This document shows, piece after piece, positions 42,097 to 50,479 of a DNA stretch of 64,000 nucleotides. Each line of letters begins with the position of its first letter. Position 1 is the first letter of the stretch. The notes below the pieces were generated by a model. The model worked only from the letters and a program-made list of their open reading frames with translations, ran no database searches and was not told the DNA's origin. The stretch lies in contig DDXA01000004.1 of assembly GCA_002347725.1 (NCBI GenBank), positions 620,001-684,000 on the forward strand, read 5' to 3'. Both the position numbers and the translations under genes were made by a program. This DNA comes from Actinobacteria bacterium UBA2272 (GTDB lineage: Bacteria; Actinomycetota; Coriobacteriia; Anaerosomatales; Anaerosomataceae).

Positions 42097-43599
42097 CTAC
42101 GGCAGCCAGTTCCACCAGTAGTCATTGAACGCATCGAACGCCGCGGTGCCGAGTGCCGCTTCGCCACCGACGACGTAGCTCGGCTCGACGGTCGGGCCGT
42201 ACTCATCGAGGAACGTCTCCACATCGGCGGAGAGCATGGCCGGATGCGTAAGCAGCATCGGGCTGCCCATGTACCAGCACATAACGCCCGCCGAAAGCGC
42301 ATCCGGGAAGTTCTCGCCGGACACGAGGACCGCGCTCTGACCGTTCCACTCGCCGTAGTCGACGTTGTCGGCAACGCCGTTCATGCCGTAGTCGTCGACG
42401 CCTTTCTTGGCAACCAGATAACCGGTCTCATAGCGGTTGGCACCGGCGATGCGCTCGACCGTGGGCGAGCCCGTCAGGGCTTCGATCTCGTCGATGACGT
42501 CATCGGAGATCACAGCGTCACCACCGACCACGAAGCATGTGGTGAGACCCAGGGCCTCGATCGCATCGGCGGTCGCCTCGGGTAGCGCGTCCTTCTCGGT
42601 CGTGAGCACCACGCCACCGGCGTACGCCGCAACCGGCCCGGCAGCCAGGGCATCCGGGAAGTTCCGGCCACTCACGATGAACGCGGTGGTGCCGAGACCG
42701 TAGTAGTCATCCGCCTCTTCAGCGATCATCGCCGCGGTCTCGTGCCGATCGGCTCCTGCGATACGCGTCACCTGCGTGACGGACTTGAGCGACGCTATCT
42801 CATCCTCGACATCGGCGCTCACCGCTGTCTCGCCGCCGAGAATGATGACCTCGAATTCAGAGCCATACCAAAACGCGCTCTGCCCGAGCCGGTCGATCTC
42901 GGCCATGGTCTCCGCCGGAAGCGTTCCCGCCCGTGTGAGCAGCAGGACCGACTCGTGATACGAGGCGAGCACGACGCCGGCGAGCGCGTCCGGATAGTTC
43001 TCTCCACTTGCCACCACGATCGCGTCGGGACTGTAGTCGGTTCCCCACCACGGATGATCGGTCTCGCTGCGGAGGCGCTGGGAGACTGCGACGGACGTGG
43101 CGTACCGATTGTCTCCGGCTATCCTGCGCGCGATACCCGTCGAACGGCGCAGAATGTAGGTCATCGGGTTGTCCGTCGTCAGCTCGACGTAGTAGGTGCC
43201 AGGCTCCGGAGCGATGAAGTAGATCATCTCGTCGTAGGTGCCCCAGTTCGTGTCGTAGTCGCCATCCGTGGCGAGCAGGGCCATGGGGCCTCCGGCGTCA
43301 TAGAGGCTCATGGTCATGTCGCCCTGGCCACCACCAGCGACACGGACCGTGTCGAGGATCACGGGTGTCGACGTGTCCTCAACAGTGAACTTCATCCAGT
43401 CGACATCGGCATCGGTGTCGAACGTGTGCCACGACTCCGCGGGCATCGCCGGCGCAGTCAACGCCACATCATCGGCGTCCTCGTACATGTCCGGCAACGG
43501 CACGGTGCTTGCCGTGACGGCCGATGCGATCGCCGGCGTCACGGCAAGCACCAGTGATGCGGCAACCAGCACAGCAATCAAACGTCTATGACGACCCAT
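42097..43599 (-). CDS. Cell-surface protein with N-terminal beta domain and three CWB2 repeats
   Basis: The 500-residue exported protein has a signal peptide (about 1-27). A beta-sandwich domain of pre-peptidase/PPC type follows (about 33-150; WHTFDTDADVDWMKFTVEDTSTPVILDTVRV... GTYYVELTT). Three CWB2 repeats (about 155-495) have motifs GDNRYATSVAVSQRL, GADRHETAAMIAEEA and GANRYETGYLVAKKG, each with a NFPDAL or NYPDAL turn. It binds the cell wall non-covalently. ATG 43599 follows GAGGGGA. Confidence 0.92.
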   Translation of the reverse strand: MGRHRRLIAVLVAASLVLAVTPAIASAVTASTVPLPDMYEDADDVALTAPAMPAESWHTFDTDADVDWMKFTVEDTSTPVILDTVRVAGGGQGDMTMSLYDAGGPMALLATDGDYDTNWGTYDEMIYFIAPEPGTYYVELTTDNPMTYILRRSTGIARRIAGDNRYATSVAVSQRLRSETDHPWWGTDYSPDAIVVASGENYPDALAGVVLASYHESVLLLTRAGTLPAETMAEIDRLGQSAFWYGSEFEVIILGGETAVSADVEDEIASLKSVTQVTRIAGADRHETAAMIAEEADDYYGLGTTAFIVSGRNFPDALAAGPVAAYAGGVVLTTEKDALPEATADAIEALGLTTCFVVGGDAVISDDVIDEIEALTGSPTVERIAGANRYETGYLVAKKGVDDYGMNGVADNVDYGEWNGQSAVLVSGENFPDALSAGVMCWYMGSPMLLTHPAMLSADVETFLDEYGPTVEPSYVVGGEAALGTAAFDAFNDYWWNWLP

Positions 43600-43723
43600 G
43601 CAAGTCCCCTCCTCGATCCTCGGTTCCCCGTGCGCGGCGTCCTGCAACGCACGGGAGATGTATGCCCCATTTCGTGACGAGACACTCGCCGCGTGCAGCT
43701 GATCGGCCGGCCGCATCCCACCC

Positions 43724-44293
43724 CTAGCCGATCGTCTTGCCGATCGTGTACGCATCGGCCACTTTCTCGCCGAGCCGCCGGTACTCCCGGCTGCCCGCGA
43801 TGTAGACGAGCGGGTCGAGGAGCGCCACGTCGACCTTCTCCCCGGTCGCATCGAGTACACCCTCCTCGGCATGACTCTCCACGACCTCGGCGATCAGGAG
43901 CACGTGGCTGCCGAGTTCGACCTCCTGCTCGACGCGGCACTCGAGCTGGTACGGGCACTCGGCGATGCGCGGCGCCTCGACGAGATCAGACGGCTCGAGC
44001 GTCCAACCGCTTCCCGCGAACTTGTCGCGCTGGTGGCCGGACACGATGCCGAAGAAGTCCGCATAGGCCGCATCATCGGCACGCGGGGTGTTCACGGTGA
44101 AGGTGCCAGTGACGCGGATGAGTTCGAGCGTGCGGCGACTCTCGCGCAGGGCGACGGCCACCCGTGGCGGGTTCGTGGCACAGATGCCCATCCAGGCGAC
44201 AGCGCACGCATCGGCCTCTTCCATGGTGCCGCCGCAGATTAGGGAGGCCGGCATCGGGTACAGGCGGTCGCTCGGACCGAGGCGCTTCTTCAT
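43724..44293 (-). CDS. Flavin reductase (FMN-binding split barrel) family protein
   Basis: A 189-residue protein of the DIM6/NTAB flavin reductase family. Evidence is the N-terminal PMPASLICGGTMEEADACAVAWMGICATNPPRVAVALRESRRTLELIRVTGTFTVNTP, with the SxAW..... NPP.V......T...I..TG.F.VN signature, and the later GSHVLLIAEVVESHAEE. It binds FMN and reduces flavin or an unknown acceptor. It is separated from the hisG stop by 27 bases on the same strand, so they may form one transcript. Confidence 0.9.
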   Translation of the reverse strand: MKKRLGPSDRLYPMPASLICGGTMEEADACAVAWMGICATNPPRVAVALRESRRTLELIRVTGTFTVNTPRADDAAYADFFGIVSGHQRDKFAGSGWTLEPSDLVEAPRIAECPYQLECRVEQEVELGSHVLLIAEVVESHAEEGVLDATGEKVDVALLDPLVYIAGSREYRRLGEKVADAYTIGKTIG

Positions 44294-44320
44294 CTCGAGA
44301 CCTCCGGGGTCAGGCGGATG

Positions 44321-45193
44321 CTACCGCACGATCTTGCTGATCGGGATCTCAAGTATATCCTCCGCCCCGGCGGCCTTCAGTCGCGGGATGAGGATGTTCA
44401 CGGTGGACTTGTCGGCCACGGTCATGATCTCGTAGCCGTCCGAGCCGTACAGCTGGTTGACCGTAGGCCTCTTCATGGCTGGCAGTTCGGCGATCACCGC
44501 GGGAAGGCGGTCGGCCGCGACGTTCATGGAGAGCAGCACCCGCCCACGTGCCTCGATCACGCCGAGAAGCAGCGTGCGGATCTCCTCGATCGCGCGCCGC
44601 CGAACCGGGTCCTCCCACGCATCGCGGCTGGCGAACAGGCGCGTCGTGGACTCGAGGATGACATCGACGATCCGAAGGCCATTGCGCCGGAGCGTGGAGC
44701 CGGTCTCAGTGAGATCCACCAGCGCATCCATGAGCTCGGGCACCTTGGCCTCGGTGGCGCCGTAGCTGAACGACACCTCCACGGGGATGCCGAGCCGTTC
44801 GAAGAACGCGCGCGTCACGTTGGGGAACTCGGTTGTGACACGGCTGCCGGGCGGGATATCGGCGGCCGTCTGAACGGCAGAATCGGCGCACACCGCGAGC
44901 ACCATCTTCACGACGCCGGCCCCTGTCTTGGCGTACGGCAACTCGGCCACCTCGACCACGTCGGCTCCCGACTCGGTCACCCAGTCATACCCTGAGATGC
45001 CCAGATCGAAGTGCCCGTCGGCCACATACAGCGGTATCTCCTGCGGGCGTAGGATCTTCACGCGTGCGATGCGCGGATCTTCGATCACGGGATTGTACTC
45101 GCGGCTGGACTTCTTGACCGGCAGGTCCGCTTCGGCGAACAGCAGGAGCGTCTGCTCCTCGAGGCTTCCTTTGGGCAGGGCGATCGACAGCAT
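44321..45193 (-). CDS. hisG: ATP phosphoribosyltransferase, long form
   Basis: The enzyme catalyses the first step of histidine biosynthesis. At 290 residues it has the regulatory C-terminal ACT-like domain (about 215-285), so it does not need HisZ. Landmarks are the N-terminal IALPKGSLEEQTL, the phosphate loop region DLGISGYDWVTESGADVVEV, and VVDLTETGSTLRRNGLRIVD with the PRPP-binding ETG motif. Feedback inhibition by histidine is expected from the family. No other his gene is in the window. ATG 45193 follows AAGGAG. Confidence 0.96.
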   Translation of the reverse strand: MLSIALPKGSLEEQTLLLFAEADLPVKKSSREYNPVIEDPRIARVKILRPQEIPLYVADGHFDLGISGYDWVTESGADVVEVAELPYAKTGAGVVKMVLAVCADSAVQTAADIPPGSRVTTEFPNVTRAFFERLGIPVEVSFSYGATEAKVPELMDALVDLTETGSTLRRNGLRIVDVILESTTRLFASRDAWEDPVRRRAIEEIRTLLLGVIEARGRVLLSMNVAADRLPAVIAELPAMKRPTVNQLYGSDGYEIMTVADKSTVNILIPRLKAAGAEDILEIPISKIVR

Positions 45194-45221
45194 GGTGTCT
45201 CCTTGGGTGCGCGGCAGCGTT

Positions 45222-45249
45222 CACTCTAGCACACTACTGCGCTAGAGTG
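45222..45249. promoter_or_regulatory. Inverted repeat CACTCTAGC-N10-GCTAGAGTG in the hisG upstream region
   Basis: A perfect 9-bp inverted repeat lies between the divergent hisG and 45384 genes, 29 bases before the hisG ATG. It may be an operator or an early RNA hairpin in the hisG leader. A minus-strand TTGTCA (45260-45255) lies just upstream. Confidence 0.45.
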
Positions 45250-45383
45250 CCTCGTGACAACCCGCCGTGGTGCGCGTTGACAGCATCTTCATGCTTGGAC
45301 ACAATCCATAAGTGACTGGTTTCACGACCCGGGTCGTAGTGGGCCGAGGGAACGGACAAGCGGGACCGAAGCAAGGGGGAGCC

Positions 45384-45611
45384 GTGTCCACACTGTCTGA
45401 TCGCGTCGTCTCGACACTCGGCCCGTACGTGGGCGATACGGTGGCCGACACCTGCGTCAGGGCGACCGCCCTTTCACTCGGCAAGACCGCAGACGACCTC
45501 ACGCCATCCGACTTCCCCACCCTTGAAGCGAACGTCCGTCGCCTGCTCGGGCCAGTGGCGCCCACAGCCGTGGTAGACCAGTTGCTCGCTGACATCGAGA
45601 GGGGGCTCTGA
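45384..45611 (+). CDS. Small helical protein preceding a membrane protein
   Basis: The 75-residue protein starts at GTG 45384 behind AAGGGGGAG. It is mostly helical and acidic, with no signal or Cys motif of note (one Cys). I do not recognise its family. The TGA overlaps the ATG of the membrane-protein gene (ATGA), so the two are translationally coupled and probably work together. Confidence 0.75.
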   Translation: MSTLSDRVVSTLGPYVGDTVADTCVRATALSLGKTADDLTPSDFPTLEANVRRLLGPVAPTAVVDQLLADIERGL

Positions 45612-46447
45612 TGACCGCGACCACCACTCCCTCCCGGACCCCACGTGCGCTCTCGGCCGGAACGATGCTGTCCGGCGGGGCCCTCATCGCACTTGTCGGC
45701 CTGTTCGCTCTTCTGAGCGTGCAGATGTATGCCGAGAACCTCTCGGATGCGGCGTATGCGGCATCCTACTGGTTCGGCACATCGCTGCAGATCCTGTTCG
45801 CCCTGGTGATCATCTTCGTCGCCCTGCGCATCGGATGGGGGCAGCACGTCGGCAAGCAGTGGTTCTTCGTGGGCCTCGGCGTAGCTGCGTACGCGGCCGG
45901 AGACATCGCATGGACGATCCTCGACCTGCACCTCGGACTCGACCCGTACCCGAGTGTCGCCGATCTCTTCTACACGCTTGAGTACGCCTTCTTCTTCATC
46001 GCGATGGTGCTCGCTGTCCGATCCTACAGGTCGATCACCGACCTACGCACGCCGGTGATCATCGGCGCTGTCATCTCCGTCGTGGCTGCTGCGGCTATGT
46101 ACTTCCTGCTGCTCAAGCCCTACATCTTCGCGGCCGGAGTCGAAGAGCTGGGAACCTGGGGGCTGGTCGTCAGTACGCTCTACCCGCTTGGTGATGTGTT
46201 CTTCATGCTCGGCCCGGCGATGACCCTTGCGATCGTCATCATGCGGCTCGGCGCCGGTAGACTCGCGTGGCCATGGTGGATCGTCGTGGTCGGTGCGCTC
46301 GTGTTCTCGATGGCCGACTCGCTCTACTCGTACGCGGACTGGTCCGGCGCCGGATCGAGCACCCTGCTCGAGATGGGATGGATGTCCGCGAACCTGTTGT
46401 TCGCGCTTGCCGCCCTCGTCGCACGGGACGTCTACCGGGTGCGCTGA
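45611..46447 (+). CDS. Membrane protein resembling sensor domains of diguanylate cyclases
   Basis: A 278-residue protein with about eight membrane helices. The segment AAYAAGDIAWTILDLHLGLDPYPSVADLFYTLEYAFFFIAMVLAV matches the GDxxW...PYPSxADxFYLxxY pattern seen in the N-terminal membrane region of many actinobacterial GGDEF/EAL or histidine-kinase proteins. Here no effector domain follows, so it is a stand-alone sensor-like protein, coupled with the 75-residue protein upstream. Function is unknown. Confidence 0.75.
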   Translation: MTATTTPSRTPRALSAGTMLSGGALIALVGLFALLSVQMYAENLSDAAYAASYWFGTSLQILFALVIIFVALRIGWGQHVGKQWFFVGLGVAAYAAGDIAWTILDLHLGLDPYPSVADLFYTLEYAFFFIAMVLAVRSYRSITDLRTPVIIGAVISVVAAAAMYFLLLKPYIFAAGVEELGTWGLVVSTLYPLGDVFFMLGPAMTLAIVIMRLGAGRLAWPWWIVVVGALVFSMADSLYSYADWSGAGSSTLLEMGWMSANLLFALAALVARDVYRVR

Positions 46448-46452
46448 CGCCG

Positions 46453-47526
46453 TTACCCGCGCCCACCGTCGCGGTGGTAGCGCTTGATCGCGCGTCCGAG
46501 CAGCTTATCCTCGCGCTTTCGTGCCTGTCGGGCACGGACGTCCACCTGCTCGGCCACGAAACGCACCTCGGCCTGCAGTTCGCGATAGCTCTCGAGTCGG
46601 CGCTCGGGCAGCGCGCCGCTTGCCACTGCCGCCGCGACCGCGCAACCCGGCTCGCCCGAGTGTGTGCAGTCGCGGAAGCGGCACCCTGAAGCCAACTCGG
46701 CGATGTCCGAGAACGCCTGGTCGATGCCGTCGGCGGAGTCCCACATCCCCACGGCGCGTAGCCCGGGCGTGTCGATGATCAGCCCGCCATCGGGGAGTGG
46801 GATGAGTTCGCGGCTGACGGTCGTGTGACGTCCACGCCCGTCCGAGACCCGGACCTCCCGGGTGAGCTGTAGATCCTCTCCCGCCAGCGCATTGACGAGC
46901 GTGGACTTGCCGGACCCGGACGGCCCGATGAGCGCGAGCGTCTCACCGTGCTCGAGGTATCCGCGCAACTCGTCCAGGCCGAGACCGCTCACCACGCTCG
47001 TGAGGTGTACCGGGACTCCCGGCGCGATCTCGCCGACCGCGGCCATGGCGCCCTCGACGTCATCGCTCAGGTCCGCTTTGGTCAGCACGAGAACCGGCCG
47101 GGCACCGCTATCCCACACGAGCGCGAGCTCACGCTCCAGTCGAGACAGGTTGGGCGGCTCGGCGATGGGGTGTGTCACGAGGACAAGGTCGACGTTGGCC
47201 GCAAGTACCTGCAGGCGTGCCGCCTTGCCGGGATCGCGGCGAACGATCGAGGTCGTGCGCTCGAGAACGACCTCGACGAGCGGCTCGCCCTCGTCTCCCC
47301 CGATGAGTACCCAGTCACCAACCACGGGAAGCCCACCGTCATCGGCCGCCTTGAGCAGCCTTGTGGCCGGACGCGCGAGCTCCACGCCGTCGTCGGTCAT
47401 CACGAAGACGAAGCCCCGGTCCGAGCGGACGACTCGCCCGGGCTTCCAGCCCTCGGTGTGCCCGGCTACAAGCGCCGCTACGCGTTCGTTCATGCCGACT
47501 GAGACCAGCCCCGCTGAACCGCTCAA
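46453..47526 (-). CDS. rsgA: Ribosome small-subunit-dependent GTPase A
   Basis: A 357-residue late 30S maturation GTPase with the circularly permuted order G4-G5-G1-G2-G3. It has an N-terminal OB fold, G4 LTKADL, G1 GPSGSGKSTLVNAL, G3 DTPGLRAVG, and a C-terminal zinc-binding domain (CRFRDCTHSGEPGCAV). TTG 47526 is chosen because GGAAGGAG precedes it by five bases and the residues after it match the family N-terminus. It is the last gene of the minus-strand cluster that begins at 51700. Confidence 0.95.
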   Translation of the reverse strand: MSGSAGLVSVGMNERVAALVAGHTEGWKPGRVVRSDRGFVFVMTDDGVELARPATRLLKAADDGGLPVVGDWVLIGGDEGEPLVEVVLERTTSIVRRDPGKAARLQVLAANVDLVLVTHPIAEPPNLSRLERELALVWDSGARPVLVLTKADLSDDVEGAMAAVGEIAPGVPVHLTSVVSGLGLDELRGYLEHGETLALIGPSGSGKSTLVNALAGEDLQLTREVRVSDGRGRHTTVSRELIPLPDGGLIIDTPGLRAVGMWDSADGIDQAFSDIAELASGCRFRDCTHSGEPGCAVAAAVASGALPERRLESYRELQAEVRFVAEQVDVRARQARKREDKLLGRAIKRYHRDGGRG

Positions 47527-47591
47527 CCGCACTCCTTCCACCGACGCACCCCATCCTAGCGGCATCGGCAGACCCGCGCCACGAGTCGGGC

Positions 47592-49040
47592 TCAGGTTCG
47601 GTCGGCCAGCGCTGCGGACGGGATCAGCAGCGTGAATGTCGAGCCCTCACCGGGCGTGCTCTCCACGGTCATCCGGTAGCCGAGCAAGTCGCTGAGCTCC
47701 CTGCAGATGGCCAGACCCAGGCCGGTGCCCTGGGGCCTGGCCCGGTCGGTGGAGTCCACCTGCTGGAACGCCTCGAAGATGCGCTCCTGATCCTCCGGCG
47801 CGATGCCGATGCCGGTGTCGGCCACGGCCACGGCCACGGCGTCGCCCCGCGCGGCCACACCGACCGTGACAGAGCCGTCACGGTCGGTGAACTTGATGGC
47901 GTTGGAGACGAGATTCCTGACGATCTGTCCGAGCTTGTCCGTGTCGGTCATGACCACCACGTCATCAGGGTGGTCGCATGCGAGCCGGACGCCTCTGACC
48001 TCGGCAAGTGCGCTCATCGACGCGATGAGCGCGCAGATCCTGGCACCCAGCTCGACCTCCGAGAGCGTGACGACGCCATGGCCCGATTCGACCCTCGCGA
48101 GTTCGAGCACGTCATCGACAAGTCCCAACAGTTGCGCGCTCGACTCCTTCACCATCCCAAGCTGGATGCGCTGCTCATAGGTCACCGGGCCCGGCAACTC
48201 ACGCAGGAGCAGATCTGTGAAGCCGATGATGGAGTTCAGCGGCGTCCGAAGCTCGTGGCTCATGTTGGCGAGGAAGCGTTGCCTCGCCTGGTTGGCCTCT
48301 TGGAGATCACGGTTCACCTCGAGTAGCTCACCGGTCCTGCGGTCCACGAGCTGCTCCAGGTCCAGCCGGTACCCCTCGAGTTCACGCTCGGTCAGCACGC
48401 GCTCGGTCACGTCCTCGAGGACGACGACCGCGCGCGCAACGTCGGTGCCCTCGTTGCCGAGCGGCATGGCCCTCACCGAGATCCAGGTCCTCGCAACGTC
48501 ATCATCCCCGGTGGAGACCAGCAGTCCGGGCACAGGAGCAGACCGCACGATGGCCGCAAGCTCGAGGACCGCGCCCGCACGGGGCGACTCGCCGCCCATG
48601 GCCTGTTGCAGCAACCCGACGATCCGGCGCGCCTCGTCGTTGGCAAGCGACACGTCTCCGACCTCATTCGCGACGAGGATCCCCGCCGGTGTGGCTTCGA
48701 CAACGCTCATGAGCAGGGAGTGCTCATTGCGCGCGCACCGCTCGGCGCTCTCCGCAGCCAACAGCTGCTCCGAAGTCGAGCGACTGTAGAGGGTGTAGGC
48801 GACCAACGGCACGAAGAGCACCTCGGCGAAGTCCTCGTACGCATCGAGAACGGAGGTGATGCCGGCGTGTTCAAGCACATTCGACACACTCACGAACAGG
48901 TACAGGCCCACGCCGGCCATCAGCAAGTACTTCAGACTGGCGCCCACACCACGGGTGTGGGACTTGATCGCGAGCGCGGCGACGAACGCTCCGAGAAACG
49001 CCAGCGCCGCAACCACGTCGATTGCAGCGACGAGGCTCAT
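47592..49040 (-). CDS. Membrane sensor histidine kinase (PAS, HisKA, HATPase)
   Basis: A 482-residue kinase. An N-terminal membrane region has three helices (about 4-26, 38-58, 68-85) with an LEHAG motif. A PAS-like domain follows (about 105-215), then a coiled coil, HisKA with the phospho-accepting His in NMSHELRTPLNSIIGF, and an HATPase domain with N box LVSNAIKFTD, G1 DTGIGI and G2 GTGLGLAICRELSDLLG. No response regulator adjoins. Its ATG overlaps the stop of the small membrane protein, whose sequence carries a similar LEHA motif. Confidence 0.92.
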   Translation of the reverse strand: MSLVAAIDVVAALAFLGAFVAALAIKSHTRGVGASLKYLLMAGVGLYLFVSVSNVLEHAGITSVLDAYEDFAEVLFVPLVAYTLYSRSTSEQLLAAESAERCARNEHSLLMSVVEATPAGILVANEVGDVSLANDEARRIVGLLQQAMGGESPRAGAVLELAAIVRSAPVPGLLVSTGDDDVARTWISVRAMPLGNEGTDVARAVVVLEDVTERVLTERELEGYRLDLEQLVDRRTGELLEVNRDLQEANQARQRFLANMSHELRTPLNSIIGFTDLLLRELPGPVTYEQRIQLGMVKESSAQLLGLVDDVLELARVESGHGVVTLSEVELGARICALIASMSALAEVRGVRLACDHPDDVVVMTDTDKLGQIVRNLVSNAIKFTDRDGSVTVGVAARGDAVAVAVADTGIGIAPEDQERIFEAFQQVDSTDRARPQGTGLGLAICRELSDLLGYRMTVESTPGEGSTFTLLIPSAALADRT

Positions 49041-49318
49041 GACAACTCTGCTCGCACGCGGGACGCGTGCGCCAGAGCGACCACCCCGGCAAGGAAGCAC
49101 ACCCCGCCGACCGCGTACGCAGCGTGCTCGAGCGTGTTGAAGAGCACGGGGGCGACGTAGCCCTCGGCGATCGTGAAGACGTATCCCGAGACGATGGCAG
49201 TGTAGCCGGCGATGAACCGCCGCTTGCCCACGACATGGATGGCCCGCACGCTCACGGCCATGATCGGCGTGAGAAACAGCACCATCAGCAGGTCGACTAT
49301 CTCGCTTTCCTGGTACAT
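49037..49318 (-). CDS. Small membrane protein coupled to the histidine kinase
   Basis: A 93-residue protein with three hydrophobic segments. The stretch NTLEHAAYAVGGVCFLAGVVAL echoes NVLEHAGITSVLDAY in the kinase's own membrane domain, suggesting a duplicated sensor module. Its TGA overlaps the kinase ATG by four bases. It is therefore a candidate partner or co-sensor for the kinase. No named family is recognised. Confidence 0.7.
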   Translation of the reverse strand: MYQESEIVDLLMVLFLTPIMAVSVRAIHVVGKRRFIAGYTAIVSGYVFTIAEGYVAPVLFNTLEHAAYAVGGVCFLAGVVALAHASRVRAELS

Positions 49319-49324
49319 CCCGGC

Positions 49325-49729
49325 CTACCCGTCAGTGGGCTCGAAATCGAGTGCCGCCGAATTCATGCAGTAGCGCTGACCGGTGGGAGCCGGGCCGTCC
49401 TCGAAGACGTGCCCGAGGTGCGACCCGCACGTCCCACAGCGGATCTCGGTGCGCGCCATGCCGTGACTCGTATCGGTGAGTTCCTCTACCGCATCCGGAG
49501 CGACAGGCTCGTAGAAGCTCGGCCAACCACAACCCGAATGGTACTTGGCCTCCGAGCGGAAGAGCGGATTCCCGCACGCGCCGCATCGATACAGCCCCTC
49601 ATCGGTCGTGTCGAGGTAGATACCGGTGCCCGGACGCTCGGTTCCCGCCTCGCGCAACACCCGGTACTGCTCGGGCGTGAGAAGCTCCCGCCATTCGGCG
49701 TCGGTCCGCTCGATCTCGTAGCGCTTCAC
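49325..49729 (-). CDS. msrB: Peptide methionine (R)-S-oxide reductase MsrB
   Basis: This 134-residue enzyme reduces R-epimers of methionine sulfoxide in proteins. It has the zinc-site CxxC pairs (YRCGACG and IRCGTCG), the HSGCGWPSFYEP motif and the C-terminal catalytic Cys in RYCMNSAALDF. Thus, unlike the neighbouring MsrA, MsrB uses ordinary Cys. GTG 49729 is chosen because GGGGAGG precedes it at 9 bases; it starts one base after the msrA stop. A thioredoxin-recycled mechanism is usual. Confidence 0.95.
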   Translation of the reverse strand: MKRYEIERTDAEWRELLTPEQYRVLREAGTERPGTGIYLDTTDEGLYRCGACGNPLFRSEAKYHSGCGWPSFYEPVAPDAVEELTDTSHGMARTEIRCGTCGSHLGHVFEDGPAPTGQRYCMNSAALDFEPTDG

Positions 49730-49730
49730 G

Positions 49731-50411
49731 TCAGCCGACCTCCCCACGACTCCGGCCCTCCGGCACGAACGACCGCAGGTGCTCGCGTGCCGCCTCGCTC
49801 AGCCCGAGCATGCCGATCTCGGCATCGAACTCAGGACGTGTTCCGTACCCGTCACGATACCCGTTCACCCGGGCGGCCGCAGTACTCTCGCGAAACCCCG
49901 GACCATCGGGATACATCCGCGCGAACTCGGCTGCAAGGACACGATCGCACCGCAGGCGGTACTTCTGGTGGTAGTCCTCGGCGACGTAGAAGCGCGCACC
50001 GGCGAGGATCTCGGTCGTCACGGGACCGAGCAGTCCGGTGACGGTCGCGCGAGAGGCACGAGCTGCCGCCTCCTGCTCATCGGTCGCCGGAAGGATCATG
50101 GATGCGTACTGCCGCGAGTGCGCCGGGGCCGTGGGCCGATGGGCCGACCAGAAGACGGCGAGCAGGTCCTCGTACGTGACGATCGCGGGATCGAAGTCGA
50201 CCTGGAGCGACTCTGTGTGATCCCCGATCGCGCGATATGTGGGGTCGGGGGTCGTGCCGCCCGCATAGCCGACACGGGTGTGTACGACTCCTGCCATCTG
50301 CCCGAACCGGGCATCGGGTCCCCAGAATCAACCGAGTGCGAACGTCGCCCGCTCGAGCGTGCCGTGGTCGACGGTATCGAGCCGGGGGTATTGGACCGCC
50401 TGTTCGGACAT
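49731..50411 (-). CDS. msrA: Selenocysteine-containing peptide methionine (S)-S-oxide reductase MsrA
   Basis: The complete frame runs from ATG 50411 (ribosome binding site GAAAGGAG) to TGA 49731, 226 residues, if the internal TGA at 50330-50328 is read through. That codon is residue 28 and falls in ATFALG-TGA-FWGPDARFG, exactly where MsrA has its catalytic Cys (GCFWG). After it come RVGYAGGTTPDPTYR, GDHTESLQVDFDP (active-site Glu), SRQYASMI and YHQKY, all MsrA landmarks. A hairpin of bacterial SECIS type follows the TGA. The enzyme reduces S-epimer methionine sulfoxide. It lies 69 bases after the TIGR00300 gene and directly before msrB. A gene caller ignoring Sec would start at 50297 and lose the active site. 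Confidence 0.93.
50299..50313 (-). promoter_or_regulatory. Putative bacterial SECIS hairpin in msrA mRNA
   Basis: On the minus strand, 14 bases after the in-frame TGA, TGCCC and GGGCA form a 5-bp stem around the loop GGTTC. The loop starts about 19 bases after the TGA, close to the 18-base distance of the GGUCU loop in E. coli fdhF. SelB-recognised SECIS elements typically have a G-rich apical loop at this distance. Confidence 0.7.
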
Positions 50412-50479
50412 GTCAGCTCCTTTCGCCGTGCGCTTGAACAGCACGCGGCGTGCCGCCTTCCCTCTCACGGCATCACGCT

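Noticed and set aside
49731..50297. Reading msrA as a normal gene from the ATG at 50297
   Set aside because: This start lies after the catalytic motif, has no good ribosome binding site and removes the active site. The upstream ATG 50411 has a strong site and adds the family N-terminus if TGA is decoded as Sec.
50328..50330. msrA as a nonsense pseudogene
   Set aside because: All other MsrA motifs are intact, the stop is exactly at the catalytic Cys codon, a SECIS-like hairpin follows, and the downstream msrB start is tightly coupled. A random nonsense mutation would rarely fit all four.
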